Source: VXYL01 sp047518105
GTDB taxonomy: Bacteria; Pseudomonadota; Gammaproteobacteria; Pseudomonadales; Azotimanducaceae
NCBI GenBank assembly: GCA_047518105.1
Contig: JAKZRQ010000160.1
Coordinates: 1-7,593 of the forward strand
Direction: 5' to 3'
DNA: 7,593 bases
The translations under genes and the position numbers were made by a program. Position 1 is the stretch's first letter; each line of letters opens with the position of its first letter. Shown here piece after piece: positions 6,398-7,593 of the stretch. The notes beneath the pieces are model-generated. The model searched no databases, had not been told where the DNA came from, and saw only the letters and a list, made by a program, of their open reading frames with translations.

Positions 6398-7422
6398 TAC
6401 GAACCGCCCGACCGGTCGACCCAACGCCGAACGTGCCCCCAGGTGCGTTTCGCACCCCCGTTGGCCAGGAATTCCTCGGTCGTCGTGGTGCGCTCGGTGG
6501 AGAAATTCCGCCACAGGGCGTCCACGTAGGGTCGGCTCGATGCGGCCAACGTGGGGTACAGCCCGTCGTCGTCGATCTGGCCGAGAACCGTGCGGTAGTG
6601 GTCCAGCACGTGGCGGTCGAACAGGCTGCCGGCGGTGCGAACGGTCGACAACGTGCCGGTGCCGACTTTGCCGAGCTTGTCGAGCGAGCCGAGGGTCATC
6701 GCCCCGGAGATCGTGAGGGGACTGACGCCCTCGAGCTTGGCGGCGGACCGGATGCCCTCCCAAAGGCGGTCCAGTTCCTTCCTGGGGAGCACGACCGACG
6801 GGGCGATGTCGGCGAGGGACGCCCGGGTTTGGCGGATGGTCTCGCGCATGCCGTCCACCGACAGGGGCGGGGTGTCGAACGCCTGCGCGGTTTTCTGGCT
6901 GGCGGCCGCGACGGATTCCAGCAGATCGTCCGCTTGCTGGACCGCTGCGGCGTTGTCGATCACCCCGCGCGCTTCGAGATCTTCCGCCAACTCCTTGAGG
7001 TAGGCCTTGGAGCCGTAGGCCAGGTCGCTGACGATGGCAAGGAGCAGCATCGGGGACATGTGCAGGGTCGCCAACGTCGCCAGGTCGATGAAGTTGCCGA
7101 CGGTCTTGCGGGCGACGAAGTGGTCGACCCGGGGCGTGCCGGTCCGACGCCCGGGATCGACGCCCGCCATGTCCTCCGCCATGAAGTCCAGCATCTGCCC
7201 AATGAAGATCTGATAGGTCCTGGAGTCGCGAAACGTCTGCGGCACGAGGAACGTGGCGGATTCGCGCAGCGTGCCGCCGAGCACGCCGGCGGTGCCGCGA
7301 ATGGCGCGCTCCGGCAGGGACAATCCGTACAGCAGGTAGTCGCGGATGCTCGCGCCACCGGGCGTGTCGTCCCGGGTCTCGACGAGCGTTCGCTCGCTGG
7401 GCTCTGGAAGCTCCTTGTTCAT
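6397..7422 (-). CDS. Unrecognised protein, coupled to the yej importer genes
   Basis: I do not recognise this 341-residue protein. No signal peptide or Walker, HTH or zinc motif is visible. The N-terminal 25 residues are polar. A region with IRDYLLYGLSLPERAIRGTAGVLGGTLRE (26-54) follows, then a helical segment QIFIGQMLDFMAEDM (71-85). A hydrophobic stretch FIDLATLATLHMSPMLLLAIVSDLAYG (111-137) could be membrane-associated, though it is broken by polar residues. The middle (about 158-230) looks helical and charged. The end (311-341) is polar. The ATG at 7420-7422 is preferred over an in-frame TTG at 7425 because it shares a base with the deaminase stop (TGATG) and has GAGGA just upstream. Its TAA overlaps the yejB ATG (TAATG). 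It sits where yejA, the binding protein, usually lies, but does not look like a secreted binding protein. Its coupling suggests a role linked to the importer or the deaminase; that is inference. Confidence 0.85.
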   Translation of the reverse strand: MNKELPEPSERTLVETRDDTPGGASIRDYLLYGLSLPERAIRGTAGVLGGTLRESATFLVPQTFRDSRTYQIFIGQMLDFMAEDMAGVDPGRRTGTPRVDHFVARKTVGNFIDLATLATLHMSPMLLLAIVSDLAYGSKAYLKELAEDLEARGVIDNAAAVQQADDLLESVAAASQKTAQAFDTPPLSVDGMRETIRQTRASLADIAPSVVLPRKELDRLWEGIRSAAKLEGVSPLTISGAMTLGSLDKLGKVGTGTLSTVRTAGSLFDRHVLDHYRTVLGQIDDDGLYPTLAASSRPYVDALWRNFSTERTTTTEEFLANGGAKRTWGHVRRWVDRSGGS

Positions 7423-7593
7423 CAATCCTCGCTACCGGTCTCCCTGTAGCCTATCACCAGCGATGTCTCGAAGCGGGCGAACGCCGCGTCGAGCATGGCG
7501 AGGCGCTCGACTTTCACCTCCTCGGGCAGGAAGGAGTGCGCCAGGCAATCGCGGGAGATCATCTTGATGTCATCGTAGCCCAAGTCGTAGCGT
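7422..7593 (-). CDS. Adenosine deaminase-like protein, C-terminal fragment (5' end outside window)
   Basis: Only the last 56 residues are in the window; the frame is cut by the right edge. The segment YDLGYDDIKMISRDCLAHSF continuing with LPEEVKVERLAMLDAAFARFE resembles the C-terminal helices of adenosine deaminases, where a GLxxxDL.xLxRNSLxxSFL pattern is common. Adenosine deaminase converts adenosine to inosine in the cytoplasm for purine salvage. The metal-binding and catalytic residues lie further upstream and cannot be checked here. TGA at 7422-7424 overlaps the next gene's ATG. An adenine or AMP deaminase-like paralogue remains possible because only the tail is seen. Confidence 0.7.
   Translation of the reverse strand, partial: RYDLGYDDIKMISRDCLAHSFLPEEVKVERLAMLDAAFARFETSLVIGYRETGSED

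Noticed and set aside
6433..7449. Long plus-strand open frame (338 codons) antisense to the unrecognised gene
   Set aside because: Because the minus-strand gene here is itself unrecognised, both strands were weighed. The minus-strand frame fits exactly between neighbours with overlapping stops and starts and has protein-like composition; the plus-strand one does not fit any operon.

Overview
The window is GC-rich and gene-dense, with almost no intergenic space, and looks like a proteobacterial chromosome. The best support is a complete yejB-yejE-yejF set whose products resemble the gammaproteobacterial microcin C/oligopeptide importer along their whole lengths. No rRNA, tRNA, CRISPR array or insertion sequence was seen. 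The species cannot be named from this sequence.

Left part (1-1140): the window opens inside a plus-strand gene for a YoeB-type mRNA-interferase toxin, of which the last 55 codons are present. Converging on it from the minus strand is a small antibiotic-biosynthesis-monooxygenase (ABM) fold protein. Divergent from that gene, across a 67-bp gap, is a Nudix hydrolase.

Middle (1146-2616): a minus-strand AAA-type ATPase of the DUF234/COG1672 family carries a winged-helix segment and a PD-(D/E)xK nuclease-like C-terminus. It is preceded by an AT-rich patch holding four copies of a 7-bp half-site. The patch overlaps a promoter-like pair that would start the transcript at the ATG, giving a leaderless mRNA. 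A short hairpin between yejF and this patch may end the upstream operon.

Right part (2617-7593): five minus-strand genes form one translationally coupled series, read from right to left. They are an adenosine-deaminase-like C-terminus (cut by the window edge), an unrecognised 341-residue protein, yejB, yejE and yejF. Each stop overlaps the next start (TGATG, TAATG, TGATG, ATGA). YejB and YejE form the membrane channel and YejF is the double ATPase. The binding-protein gene yejA, which comes first in the classical yejABEF order, is not in the window; the unrecognised gene occupies its place.

The most notable points are the His-to-Arg change at the expected catalytic position of the YoeB toxin, the multi-half-site operator with a probable leaderless start at the ATPase gene, and the unrecognised gene locked between a deaminase and a peptide importer.
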